In this document: in pieces, positions 45,226 through 52,571 of the stretch
Layout of the letters: each line of letters begins with the position of its first letter
Position numbering within the stretch: the first letter of the stretch is position 1
Program-made: the position numbers and the translations under genes
NCBI RefSeq assembly: GCF_000716785.1
Contig: NZ_JNYY01000005.1
Location: 124,001 to 188,000, forward strand
DNA length: 64,000 bases
Origin: Amycolatopsis vancoresmycina
GTDB lineage: Bacteria > Actinomycetota > Actinomycetes > Mycobacteriales > Pseudonocardiaceae
Reading direction: 5' to 3'
The notes under the pieces: generated by a model
Databases searched by the model: none
Seen by the model: only the letters and a program-made list of their open reading frames with translations
What the model was told of the DNA's origin: nothing

Positions 45226-45421
45226 AGGGGCCTGTCACCGGAAGCCCTGGGGGTCGACCTCCGGCAACAGGCCGTGGCCAAGGGTTCGCCACTAGGGCGA
45301 TCAACCTTGGCCCCCAAAGCGTACTACAGACGGCCGATCATGACGAGTCGAAGGCGCGACAACCTCTCGCCTTGACCGTTCCGTGCACCCCCAGGGCACG
45401 GACAGCCAGGGCGAGAGGCGA
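45218..45421 (-). ncRNA. Candidate structured small RNA with complementary hairpin loops
   Basis: No gene occupies 45226-45515, but three strong hairpins do. Hairpin A pairs CCTCTCGCC 45363-45371 with 45410-45418, with an inner stem 45380-45386/45396-45402. Hairpin B pairs 45276-45283 with 45305-45312, inner 45286-45290/45296-45300. Hairpin C pairs 45229-45235 with 45267-45273, inner 45238-45242/45260-45264. The loop of A (45387-45395, ACCCCCAGG) is the exact complement of CCTGGGGGT in the loop of C (45246-45254), extendable to 11 nt. On the minus strand a TTGACA-17-TTTACA promoter (45456-45428) lies just upstream, and hairpin C is followed by a U-rich TTTAATTT. All this fits a discrete RNA of about 205 nt. 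It is not recognised as a known family. Confidence 0.6.
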
Positions 45422-45427
45422 GCCAAC

Positions 45428-45456
45428 TGTAAACCACTGCATACGACGGCTGTCAA
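45428..45456 (-). promoter_or_regulatory. Sigma-70-like promoter for the small RNA
   Basis: On the minus strand, TTGACA (45456-45451) and TTTACA (45433-45428) are 17 bp apart. This predicts a start near 45421, at the base of hairpin A. Confidence 0.55.
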
Positions 45457-45475
45457 CAAGTGCGTACAGTGGTTT
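45431..45475. promoter_or_regulatory. Palindromic site before the XRE operon
   Basis: AAACCACTG (45431-45439) and CAGTGGTTT (45467-45475) are perfect 9-bp arms. The left arm overlaps the -10 of the small-RNA promoter. The site lies just upstream of TAGAAT (45481-45486), a -10-like element facing the XRE gene. It is a likely binding site of the XRE protein. Confidence 0.55.
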
Positions 45476-45515
45476 GCGGTTAGAATTTCCGCGGCTGAAT
45501 TCCCAGGGGGTGGAG

Positions 45516-45920
45516 ATGGCACGGGAACGCACCTTCGCGGAGCGCCTGAGCGCCCTGATCGAGGCCGCGCGCGTGGACGGCCGGGCACCGCACAGCTACC
45601 GGGAGATCTCCGCCGCCGTCGAGCGCGCGGGCGGCCCGGCGATGTCGCCCGCGTACCTGCAGCAGCTCGCCACCGGCAAGCGGGTCAACCCGAAGATCCA
45701 CTACGTCGAAGCGCTGGCGAAGCTGTTCGGGGTGCCGGTGACGTACTTCTTCGACGAAGAGGTGGCCGCGGTCCCCGCCGGCGAGGCCCAGCTGATGGCG
45801 ATGCGGGCGCAGGAGCTGTCGCCGCAGGGCCGCCGGCAGGTGATGGACCTGCTGGAGCTCGTCGAACGCTACGAGCGGGCCGAGCGCGAGGGCCGGCACC
45901 CGGAAGAACCGGCGCGATGA
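45516..45920 (+). CDS. XRE-family helix-turn-helix regulator
   Basis: A 134-aa DNA-binding protein; ATG 45516 follows GGGGGTGGAG. The HTH region reads SYREISAAVERAGGPAMSPAYLQQLATGKRVNPKIHYVEALAKLFGVPVTYFFDEE, as in XRE regulators that pair with ImmA-type proteases. A helical tail (QGRRQVMDLLELVERYERAEREGR) probably mediates dimerisation. Its TGA overlaps the ATG of the ImmA gene, so regulator and protease are coupled. It probably binds the 45431-45475 palindrome and controls both its operon and the divergent small RNA. Confidence 0.9.
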   Translation: MARERTFAERLSALIEAARVDGRAPHSYREISAAVERAGGPAMSPAYLQQLATGKRVNPKIHYVEALAKLFGVPVTYFFDEEVAAVPAGEAQLMAMRAQELSPQGRRQVMDLLELVERYERAEREGRHPEEPAR

Positions 45921-46438
45921 AGGAGCGCGAACTGCGCCGCCGCTGCCGGAAACTCCTCAAGGACCTCGACATCGGGCCGCCGCTGGACGTCGAGGTGCTG
46001 TGCGCGCGGCTCGGCGAGCGGCGCGGGCGACCGATCCGGCTGCTGGCGTACCCGCTGGAGGTGCCCGGGCCGTTCGGCTGCTGGATCGCGACGTCGTCCG
46101 CGGACTACATCTTCTACCAGGCCGAAACGACGAAATCCCACCAGGACCACATCATCCTGCACGAACTCGGCCACATGCTGGCCGATCACCACCCGCACGG
46201 CGACGCCGAGCCGGCGGACTTCCTGCGCGGCCCGGCCACGGATCTCGACCCGGATGCCGTACACCGCGCCCTGCGCCGTTCGTCCTACGATGACGCGCAC
46301 GAGTGGGAAGCCGAAACGGTCGCGACGATCATCCTCGAATGGGCGTCCGTCCTGAACTACACGATCCCCCGGCGCGCCGCTGACCGGGATCTCCGCCGGA
46401 TCCAGGGAGCGCTCGGCGATCACCAAGGGTGGTTGTGA
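45917..46438 (+). CDS. ImmA/IrrE-family metallopeptidase
   Basis: A 173-aa protein whose ATG overlaps the XRE stop. The zinc-protease motif HELGH occurs in QDHIILHELGHMLADHH, and a downstream HEWEAETVATIIL supplies the third ligand (Glu), as in ImmA and IrrE. ImmA cleaves the phage repressor of ICEBs1, and IrrE cleaves the DdrO repressor. By analogy this protease may degrade or relieve the adjacent XRE repressor under stress. It overlaps the next gene by GTGA. Confidence 0.9.
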   Translation: MKERELRRRCRKLLKDLDIGPPLDVEVLCARLGERRGRPIRLLAYPLEVPGPFGCWIATSSADYIFYQAETTKSHQDHIILHELGHMLADHHPHGDAEPADFLRGPATDLDPDAVHRALRRSSYDDAHEWEAETVATIILEWASVLNYTIPRRAADRDLRRIQGALGDHQGWL

Positions 46439-47559
46439 GCACGCTTTTCAGTCCCGTCAACCTGATCGCTCTGGTGCTGTTCGCCGCCGCGCTCGCGTGG
46501 CGGATCTACCAGGTGACGCGCGCGCCGACGGTGCCCAACTGGGCCGTCACCGCGTGCGTGGCCGGCTTCGCGGCGGCGTTCCTGCTGCAGCAGACCGTGA
46601 TTTCCGACGAGGTGGACGCGCTGTTCGGCCGCGGCGCGGCGCGGGTGGCGAACAACGCCCTGCTGGCGTGCGGCATCTGCGCGCTGCTGATCTTCTTCCT
46701 CGGCTCGGCACTGGGCCCGCGGCGCTACCGCCGGGTGACGCTGGAGCTGGTGCCGCTGGCCGCGGCGATCGCGCTGATGGTCGTCACGATGAGCCTGACC
46801 CCGCCGGAGCTGCGGGGCCTGCCGCTGGGGCCGTCGACGATCCACGACAGCTGGGTCGCGGCGTTCTACCTCGGCGCCGGGCTCTACCTGATCTACGGTC
46901 TCATCGCCTGCACGGCCTGGATCGTGCGGTATCAGCGGGTGGCCGACCGGAACCTGCGGATCGGCCTGCGGCTGAGCGCGATCGGGATGGCCAGCGCGGC
47001 GGCCGGCAGCATCTTCCGCGCGCTGTACATCGTGGTCGCGTGGGCGTTCGGCCCGGTCGTCAAGGTCCTGCTCCTGCTGGGCGTGCCGTTCGTCATCGTC
47101 GGCGGGATGCTGTTCCTCACCGGTGTCACCTACCCCGGGCTGCGGGCGCGGGTGTCGGCGCTGCGGCGCCGCCGCCAGCACCGGCGCGAACACCGGTCGC
47201 TGGCTCCCTTGTGGACGGTCCTGGTCCGCGCGTTCCCCAGCATCGTGCTGCGGACGCCGCCGCGGCGCGGCGACCGGCTGTCCCCGCGCGGCGTGCACCG
47301 CGTGCACTACCGCCGGGTGATCGAGATCCGGGACGGCCTGGTGCAGCTGTCGCCGTACCTGGACGCGGACTTCGGCGAGGTCGTCGCCACCGATCCCGGT
47401 GCCGCGGCGGCCGCGTTGAAGGCGGCGCTGGCCCGGCACGCGGCGGGCGAAGCGAGCGACGGCCGCGCGAAACAGGTCCTCCCCGCCGGGGCGGACGACC
47501 TCGAATCCGACGTCCGGCCGCTGCTCGCGCTGTCGGCCGCGCTGGCGAACGGGACGTGA
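46435..47559 (+). CDS. MAB_1171c-like (DUF6545) membrane protein
   Basis: A 374-aa protein with a GTG start overlapping the ImmA stop. Seven hydrophobic helices occupy the first 230 residues (NLIALVLFAAALAWRIY, TACVAGFAAAFLLQQTV, NALLACGICALLIFFLG and more). A cytoplasmic C-terminal domain of about 140 residues has conserved HRVHYRRVIEIRDGLVQLSPYL. This matches the MAB_1171c putative transporter family, repeatedly found beside XRE/ImmA genes in actinomycetes. The transport role is unproven. It may be the membrane sensor of a small signalling module. Confidence 0.82.
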   Translation: MSTLFSPVNLIALVLFAAALAWRIYQVTRAPTVPNWAVTACVAGFAAAFLLQQTVISDEVDALFGRGAARVANNALLACGICALLIFFLGSALGPRRYRRVTLELVPLAAAIALMVVTMSLTPPELRGLPLGPSTIHDSWVAAFYLGAGLYLIYGLIACTAWIVRYQRVADRNLRIGLRLSAIGMASAAAGSIFRALYIVVAWAFGPVVKVLLLLGVPFVIVGGMLFLTGVTYPGLRARVSALRRRRQHRREHRSLAPLWTVLVRAFPSIVLRTPPRRGDRLSPRGVHRVHYRRVIEIRDGLVQLSPYLDADFGEVVATDPGAAAAALKAALARHAAGEASDGRAKQVLPAGADDLESDVRPLLALSAALANGT

Positions 47560-47560
47560 C

Positions 47561-48727
47561 GTGGACACCTTGATCACCGCCGGCCGGGTGCTGCCGCGAC
47601 CGGCCACCCCGGTCGACGACGGCGCCGTGCTGGTGCGCGACGGCGTGATCGTCGCGGCGGGGCCGCGGGCCGGCGTCGTCGCGCAGGCCGCGCCGGACGC
47701 GTCGCGGCACGACTTCCCCACCGGGACCGCGCTCGCCGGGCTCTTCAACGTCCACGTGCACCTGGCGTTCGACGCCTCGCGGGAGATGCTGGCCCACTTC
47801 TCCGCAAGCGACGACCTCCTGGAGGGTGCGCGCTCGCGGCTCACGGCGATGCTGCGCAGCGGCGTCACGACCGTGCGGGACCTCGGCGACCGCGGGCACC
47901 TCGGCGCGGCCGTCCGGCGTTCGTTCGAGGGCTCGGTGGCGCCGCGGCTGCTGGTGTCCGGCCCGCCGATCACCGTGCCGGGCGGGCATTGCCACTTTTT
48001 TGGCGGTGAAACGGCTTCGGACGACGAAATCCGCGCCCTGATCGACGCCAACGCGGCCGCGGGCGCGGACGTGATCAAGGTGATGGCCAGCGGCGGCCAG
48101 ATCACCCAAGGCGGCGCCGACATGTGGGAGTCGCAGTTCGACGCCCGGCAGCTGTCGGTGGTCGTCGCGCACGCGGCGGCGCACGGGCTGCCGGTGGCCG
48201 CGCACGCCCACGGCGCCGACGCGATCGAGGCCGCCGTCGACGCCGGGGTGTCGACGGTCGAGCACTGCAGCTTCATGACCGGGCCGCGTTCGTTCGACCG
48301 CCGGGAGCCGGTGGCGAAGCGGATGGCCGCCGAGGGGATTTCGGCGTGCTCGACGAGCAGCCGCAACTGGCGGACGATCGTCGAGCGGCTCGGCGAGGAG
48401 CTCGGGCAGGCGATGTACGGGCGGCTGCCGTGGCTCGAGGAGCAGGGCGTCCGGCTGCTCGCCGGGACGGACGCGGGACTGGCCGGTTCGGTGTTCGACG
48501 ACCCCGCGGGCGCGCTGGAGCTGTACGAATGGCTCGGCTTCCCGCGGCGCCGGATCCTGGAGATCGCGACCGAAGACAGCGCGGCCGGGCTCGGCCTCGC
48601 TTCGGTGACCGGCCGCCTGGCGCCCGGGCTCGCGGCGGACGTCCTGGTCGTCGAAGGCGACCCGCTCGCGTCGCTCGCCGCGCTGCGCAACCCCTTGCTG
48701 GTGCTCGCCCAGGGGCGTCCCGCCTAG
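47561..48727 (+). CDS. Amidohydrolase-family protein
   Basis: A 388-aa enzyme with GTG start 47561, one base after the previous stop. It has an imidazolonepropionase/prolidase-like barrel: metal ligands in GLFNVHVHLAF, Lys in DVIKVMASGG (probably the carbamylated or second-metal ligand region), VAAHAHGADAI, VEHCSFM and GTDAGLAGS. The late SAAGLGLASVTGRLAPGLAADVLVVEGDPL closes the composite beta-domain. It hydrolyses a cyclic amide, peptide or similar bond; the substrate is unknown. Its presence as fourth gene of the XRE-ImmA-DUF6545 operon is unexpected. Confidence 0.88.
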   Translation: MDTLITAGRVLPRPATPVDDGAVLVRDGVIVAAGPRAGVVAQAAPDASRHDFPTGTALAGLFNVHVHLAFDASREMLAHFSASDDLLEGARSRLTAMLRSGVTTVRDLGDRGHLGAAVRRSFEGSVAPRLLVSGPPITVPGGHCHFFGGETASDDEIRALIDANAAAGADVIKVMASGGQITQGGADMWESQFDARQLSVVVAHAAAHGLPVAAHAHGADAIEAAVDAGVSTVEHCSFMTGPRSFDRREPVAKRMAAEGISACSTSSRNWRTIVERLGEELGQAMYGRLPWLEEQGVRLLAGTDAGLAGSVFDDPAGALELYEWLGFPRRRILEIATEDSAAGLGLASVTGRLAPGLAADVLVVEGDPLASLAALRNPLLVLAQGRPA

Positions 48728-48770
48728 TTCCCCGACCGGGGAATGCCTAGTTTGGTGACAGGGTTTTAAA

Positions 48771-48783
48771 ACAGTGTTACTGT
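48771..48783. promoter_or_regulatory. Palindromic operator candidate
   Basis: ACAGTGTTACTGT is an inverted repeat with 5-bp arms around 3 bp, next to an AT-rich TTTTAAAAC, 30 bp upstream of the small membrane-protein gene. TetR-type proteins favour such sites. Confidence 0.4.
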
Positions 48784-48812
48784 TGCGCTACCCCGCCTCG
48801 AAGGAGCCCCCG

Positions 48813-49202
48813 ATGCACGGACCCACCCAGCTGTTCACGGTGATCGCCCTGGTCTCGCTGCCGACCGTGATGTACGGCGGCTACGCGCTGATGGGCGTCC
48901 TGCGGGACCGGAAGCTGACCGAACACCAGCGCGCGATGTTCCGCGCCGGCCACGCGCACGCCGGAGTCCTGCTGGTCCTCGCCCTGGTCGCGCTGCAGAT
49001 CCTGAGCCGCACGACGCTGTCCGGCCCGGCGTTGTGGATCGCCTGCTTCCTGCTGCTGTTCGGCATCCTCGCCCAATCGGGTGGCTTCTTCCTCCACCTG
49101 CTCCCGAACCAGGGCAAGCTCGGCGGCCGCGTGACATCGGTGGGCGCGGTGCTGCTGGCCGCGGCGGTGCTGCTCACCGCGTACGGGGTCGCCTTCCCCT
49201 GA
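48813..49202 (+). CDS. Four-helix membrane protein of unknown function
   Basis: A 129-aa protein from ATG 48813 preceded by GAAGGAG. Four hydrophobic segments are visible (LFTVIALVSLPTVMYGGYALM, HAGVLLVLALVALQIL, LWIACFLLLFGILAQSGGFFLHLL and VTSVGAVLLAAAVLLTAYGVAF). His in RAGHAHAG and FFLHLLP are notable. No family is recognised with confidence; it resembles short actinobacterial membrane proteins often regulated by TetR proteins. It lies alone upstream of hisS. Confidence 0.75.
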   Translation: MHGPTQLFTVIALVSLPTVMYGGYALMGVLRDRKLTEHQRAMFRAGHAHAGVLLVLALVALQILSRTTLSGPALWIACFLLLFGILAQSGGFFLHLLPNQGKLGGRVTSVGAVLLAAAVLLTAYGVAFP

Positions 49203-49236
49203 AAAGCCGGTCGCGGCCGGTCGTTAAGCTGGTGAC

Positions 49237-50526
49237 GTGCCTGAATACCTGCCGACCGCGCCCTACAAGGGGACCCGGGACTTCCTGCCCGCCGAAATGT
49301 CCGTGCGTACCCAGGTGTTCGGTCATCTCTACGACGTCCTCGAGCGCCGCGGCTTCCTCCGCTACGACGGCCCGATCCTCGAGTCGGCCGAGATCTACGA
49401 GCGCAAGTCCGGCCAGGAGATCGCGGACAAGCAGCTGTACACGCTCACCGACAAGGGCGGGCGGCGGCTGGCGCTGCGGCCCGAGATGACGCCGTCGGTG
49501 GCGCGGATGATCGCCGGGAGCGCGAAGTCGCTGTCGTTCCCGGTCCGCTGGTACAGCCACCCGAACTGCCACCGGTACGAGGCGCCGCAGCGCGGCCGGG
49601 TGCGTGAGCACTGGCAGATCAACGCGGACATCTTCGGCTCCGACAGCGCCAACTGCGAGATCGAGATCTTCGAGCTGGTGCACGACCTGATGGCCGCGCT
49701 CGGCGCGACGCCGGACATGTTCGTGCTGCGCGTCAACGACCGGAACCTGCTGACGTCGGCGCTCACCGACGTCGCCGGGGTGTCGCAGGACCACCTGAGC
49801 CAGGTGTTCGCGCTGGTCGACCGCTGGGAGAAGTACCCGCGCGAGAAGCTGGCCGAGAACGCCGCCGAGATCGGGCTTTCGGACAAGCAGTTCGAGAAGC
49901 TCGCGGAGACGCTCGGCGCGGGCGAGGCGCTGCTCGACGAGCTGCCGTCCGAGGTGCGGGAGCAGTCGAACCTGGTCCGCGTCCTGAACAGCAGCGCGGG
50001 TTCCCTGGTCAAGTACGAGCCGATGATCGTGCGCGGGCTGGCGTACTACACGTCGACGGTGTTCGAGGTCTTCGACACCTCGCCGGAGAACCGCCGCGCC
50101 CTGTTCGGCGGCGGCCGGTACGCCGACCTGGCGTCGATGTTCACGCCGCAGCAGATCCCGGGCATCGGGTTCGGCATGGGTGACGTGACGCTGATGGACT
50201 TCCTCGACACGCATGGCCTGACCCCGGCCCCGCGCAACGAGGTCGACGTCATGGTGATCCCGGTGACCGAGGACCTCTTCGACGCGGCCCGTTCGGTGGC
50301 GGCGTCGCTGCGCACCGCGGGGCTGCGGACGTCGACCCCGATCGAGCACCGCAAGCTGGGCAAGGAACTGACCCGCGCGGACAAGGCGGGCGCGGTCGCG
50401 GTGGTGATCGTCGGCCAGGAGGACTGGGCGGCGGGCACCGTGACGGTCCGCAGCCTGGCGACGCGCGAGCAGAGCTCGGTCGCGGTCGCGGACGCGCCCG
50501 CGGCGGTGCAGGCCCTGCTGGCGTAA
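49237..50526 (+). CDS. hisS: Histidyl-tRNA synthetase
   Basis: A 429-aa class II synthetase with GTG start 49237. Motif 1 region YKGTRDFLPAEMSVRTQVFGHLYDVLERRGF, motif 2 RWYSHPNCHRYEAPQRGRVREHWQINADIFG, His-specific IVRGLAYYTSTVFEVFD (A where many have D in GLDYYT), motif 3 FGGGRYADL...GIGFGMGDV, then an anticodon-binding domain from about 330. It charges tRNA-His. Actinomycetes can carry two hisS genes of different subtypes; whether this is the only one cannot be told from the window. Confidence 0.94.
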   Translation: MPEYLPTAPYKGTRDFLPAEMSVRTQVFGHLYDVLERRGFLRYDGPILESAEIYERKSGQEIADKQLYTLTDKGGRRLALRPEMTPSVARMIAGSAKSLSFPVRWYSHPNCHRYEAPQRGRVREHWQINADIFGSDSANCEIEIFELVHDLMAALGATPDMFVLRVNDRNLLTSALTDVAGVSQDHLSQVFALVDRWEKYPREKLAENAAEIGLSDKQFEKLAETLGAGEALLDELPSEVREQSNLVRVLNSSAGSLVKYEPMIVRGLAYYTSTVFEVFDTSPENRRALFGGGRYADLASMFTPQQIPGIGFGMGDVTLMDFLDTHGLTPAPRNEVDVMVIPVTEDLFDAARSVAASLRTAGLRTSTPIEHRKLGKELTRADKAGAVAVVIVGQEDWAAGTVTVRSLATREQSSVAVADAPAAVQALLA

Positions 50527-50557
50527 ACCGGTTCGCCCTGGCCCCCAGAGGCATCAC

Positions 50558-50663
50558 CCGTGATTGGGAGGGCATCACGCGTGATCAGAGGGGCATCACC
50601 CGTGATTGGGGAGGCATCGCGCTGATGCCCCTTCAATCACGCGTGATGCCCGTGGGATCACGC
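50558..50663. repeat. 21-bp repeat array 4 (three forward, two inverted units)
   Basis: Forward units start at 50558, 50579 and 50600, and inverted units at 50622 and 50643. Constant part CGTGAT..GAGG; locus-specific part GGCATCAC. Facing units can form a long hairpin between convergent genes. Confidence 0.8.
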
Positions 50664-51863
50664 GTGATTCCCCGTGGGGTCGGCGCGGAGGAGGCGGAGG
50701 GTGAATGTTGCTCCGGTTCCGGGGCGGGCGGCGGCCGCTATGGTGCCGCCGTGGCCCGTCACCACCTCGCGGACCAGGGCGAGGCCGAGGCCGAAGCGGC
50801 GGCCGTCGCCGTCGGAGCCGCGGGCGAAGCGCTCGAAGATGCGGTCCGCGTCGGCCTGGGGGAAGCCCACGCCCGTGTCGCGGACGCGCAGTTCCACGTG
50901 GTGTTCGTCCGGGACGCCGAGCCACACCTCGATCGAGCCGCCCGGCGGGGTGTGGCCGAGTGCGTTGTCCAGCAACGCCGACAGCACGCGGCGCAACGCC
51001 GTCGGCACGCCCTGGACGAGGTACGGCCGCCGCTCGCGGGTCACCGCCAGCCGGACCCGGCCCTCGCCCGCGCGCACCGCCTCCGCCGCGACCGCCTCCT
51101 CCGCGAGCACCCCCAGCTCCACCGGTACCAGCGACGGCCGTTCGCCGCACGCCTGCGCCGACAACAGCAGGTCCTCGACGACTTCGCCGAGCTCGCGCGT
51201 GCCGCGCACCAGCTGGTCGAGCTCGGCCGCGTCGCGGCCGGACGCCCGCCGGGCCAGCAGCTGCGCCCGCGTGTGCAGCCGGGTCAGCGGGGCGCGCAGC
51301 TCGTGGGACGCGTCCGCGACGAACGTCCGCTGCCGCCGCAGCGCGTCCTCCAGGGGCCGGATCGCCCGGCGCGCCAGCACCCGCCCGCTCACCAGGGCCG
51401 CCAGCAGCGCCAGCGCCTCGGCGACGCCGAGCCCGAACAGCAGCGACGCGCGGTCCTGGATCTGGTAGCGCTCCTCGAAGAACGCCTGCGAGACGACGCC
51501 ACCGTGGTTCTCCACCCGGATCGTGTGGCTCATCCCGTCGATCAGCCGCCGTTCGGTGTGGACGTCGCCGGACGCCGGCACCAGCGCGTCCAGCTCGGGC
51601 AGCGGCATCCCCGGCGGCGGTGGCCCAGCGGGCGCGTGCGCGGACGGCGTGAACAGCCAGACGCAGCCGGGCGGGGTCGTGCCGGGGCCGAGCTGGATCG
51701 TCCTGGCCAGCGTCCGGTCGGCGTCGGCGTGCTGGCCGGACAGCAGCATCCCGTACGCGATCGCGCCCGCGACGGCCACCAGCAGCGACACCACGACGGC
51801 GATCTGCGCGGTGATCGCCCACCGCGCCCGCCGCAGGGCCCGCGCCTCGGGGTCGGTGCTCAT
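50658..51863 (-). CDS. OmpR-type sensor histidine kinase
   Basis: A 401-aa kinase starting at ATG 51863, overlapping the response-regulator stop by 4 nt. Two transmembrane helices (about 20-42 and 143-163) enclose a periplasmic-side loop of about 100 residues rich in Pro. A HAMP-like linker leads to HisKA FVADASHELRAPLTRLHTRAQ (phosphorylated His) and a HATPase with N-box LLDNALGHT, DTGVGF and GLGLALVREVVTGHGG. The signal is unknown. It ends inside repeat array 4. Confidence 0.94.
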   Translation of the reverse strand: MSTDPEARALRRARWAITAQIAVVVSLLVAVAGAIAYGMLLSGQHADADRTLARTIQLGPGTTPPGCVWLFTPSAHAPAGPPPPGMPLPELDALVPASGDVHTERRLIDGMSHTIRVENHGGVVSQAFFEERYQIQDRASLLFGLGVAEALALLAALVSGRVLARRAIRPLEDALRRQRTFVADASHELRAPLTRLHTRAQLLARRASGRDAAELDQLVRGTRELGEVVEDLLLSAQACGERPSLVPVELGVLAEEAVAAEAVRAGEGRVRLAVTRERRPYLVQGVPTALRRVLSALLDNALGHTPPGGSIEVWLGVPDEHHVELRVRDTGVGFPQADADRIFERFARGSDGDGRRFGLGLALVREVVTGHGGTIAAAARPGTGATFTLRLLRADPTGNHA

Positions 51864-52534
51864 ACCGCGCCGATCTGGTACCCGAGGCCGTGCACGGTCC
51901 GGACGACGTCGCGGCCGAGCTTGCGCCGCAGGTAGTACACATAGGTGTCCACAATGGACTCCCCGGTCGAGTCGGCGAACACGCGCGTGCGCAGCGCCGA
52001 CCGCGGGTGGATCGCCTTCGGCCGCTGCGCCAGCGTCCGGAGCAGCTCGAACTCCCGCCCGGACAGCGTGATCCGCTCGCCGCGCGGCAGCACGACCTCG
52101 TGCCGCAGCAGGTCGAGCGCCGCCGTGCCGAGCGGGAGGCTCTCGGCGCCTTCGAGGTCACGGCGGCCCAGCGCGCGCAGCCGGGCCAGCAGCTCCTCGG
52201 CCTCGAACGGCTTGACGAGGTAGTCGTCCGCCCCCGCGTCGAGCCCGGCGACGCGGTCGGCCACCTCGCCCAGCGCCGAGAGCACCAGCACCCGCGTGGT
52301 CACCGCCCGGGCCCGCAGCTGCCGGAGCAGCTCCAGGCCGTCGAGCACCGGCAGCCGCCGGTCGATGACCATCACGTCGTAGTGCCCGGTGAGCCCGAGG
52401 TGCAGGCCCCGCTGGCCGTCGTGCGCCGCGTCGGCTTCGTAGCCTTCGTCCACGAGCAGCTCCGCGAGCATGCCCGCCAGTTCGCGGTCGTCCTCGACCA
52501 GCAGCACTCGCGGTTTCGCCACCCCATCGCGCAC
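51860..52534 (-). CDS. OmpR-family response regulator
   Basis: A 224-aa regulator with GTG start 52534. The receiver has acidic EDD near residue 15, phosphoacceptor Asp58 in VMVIDRRLP and Lys in YLVKPFE. The winged-helix effector domain has LSGREFELLRTLAQRP...VDTYVYYLRRKLG and HGLGYQIG. It pairs with the kinase downstream. Only 37 bp separate it from the antiporter gene upstream in the same direction, so it may belong to the same transcript as the P450 cluster. Confidence 0.95.
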   Translation of the reverse strand: MRDGVAKPRVLLVEDDRELAGMLAELLVDEGYEADAAHDGQRGLHLGLTGHYDVMVIDRRLPVLDGLELLRQLRARAVTTRVLVLSALGEVADRVAGLDAGADDYLVKPFEAEELLARLRALGRRDLEGAESLPLGTAALDLLRHEVVLPRGERITLSGREFELLRTLAQRPKAIHPRSALRTRVFADSTGESIVDTYVYYLRRKLGRDVVRTVHGLGYQIGAV

Positions 52535-52571
52535 AGATCCATACTGGCAGTGATTTTCCGAGTTTGAACAC

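Noticed and set aside
45226..45515. A 6C RNA or a protein-coding leader
   Set aside because: Only one loop is C-rich on either strand, with five Cs. Open frames here are short and not supported by a ribosome-binding site.
29154..50663. The 21-bp arrays as CRISPR
   Set aside because: Units are contiguous 21-bp copies with no unique spacers, no cas genes are present, and units occur in both orientations.
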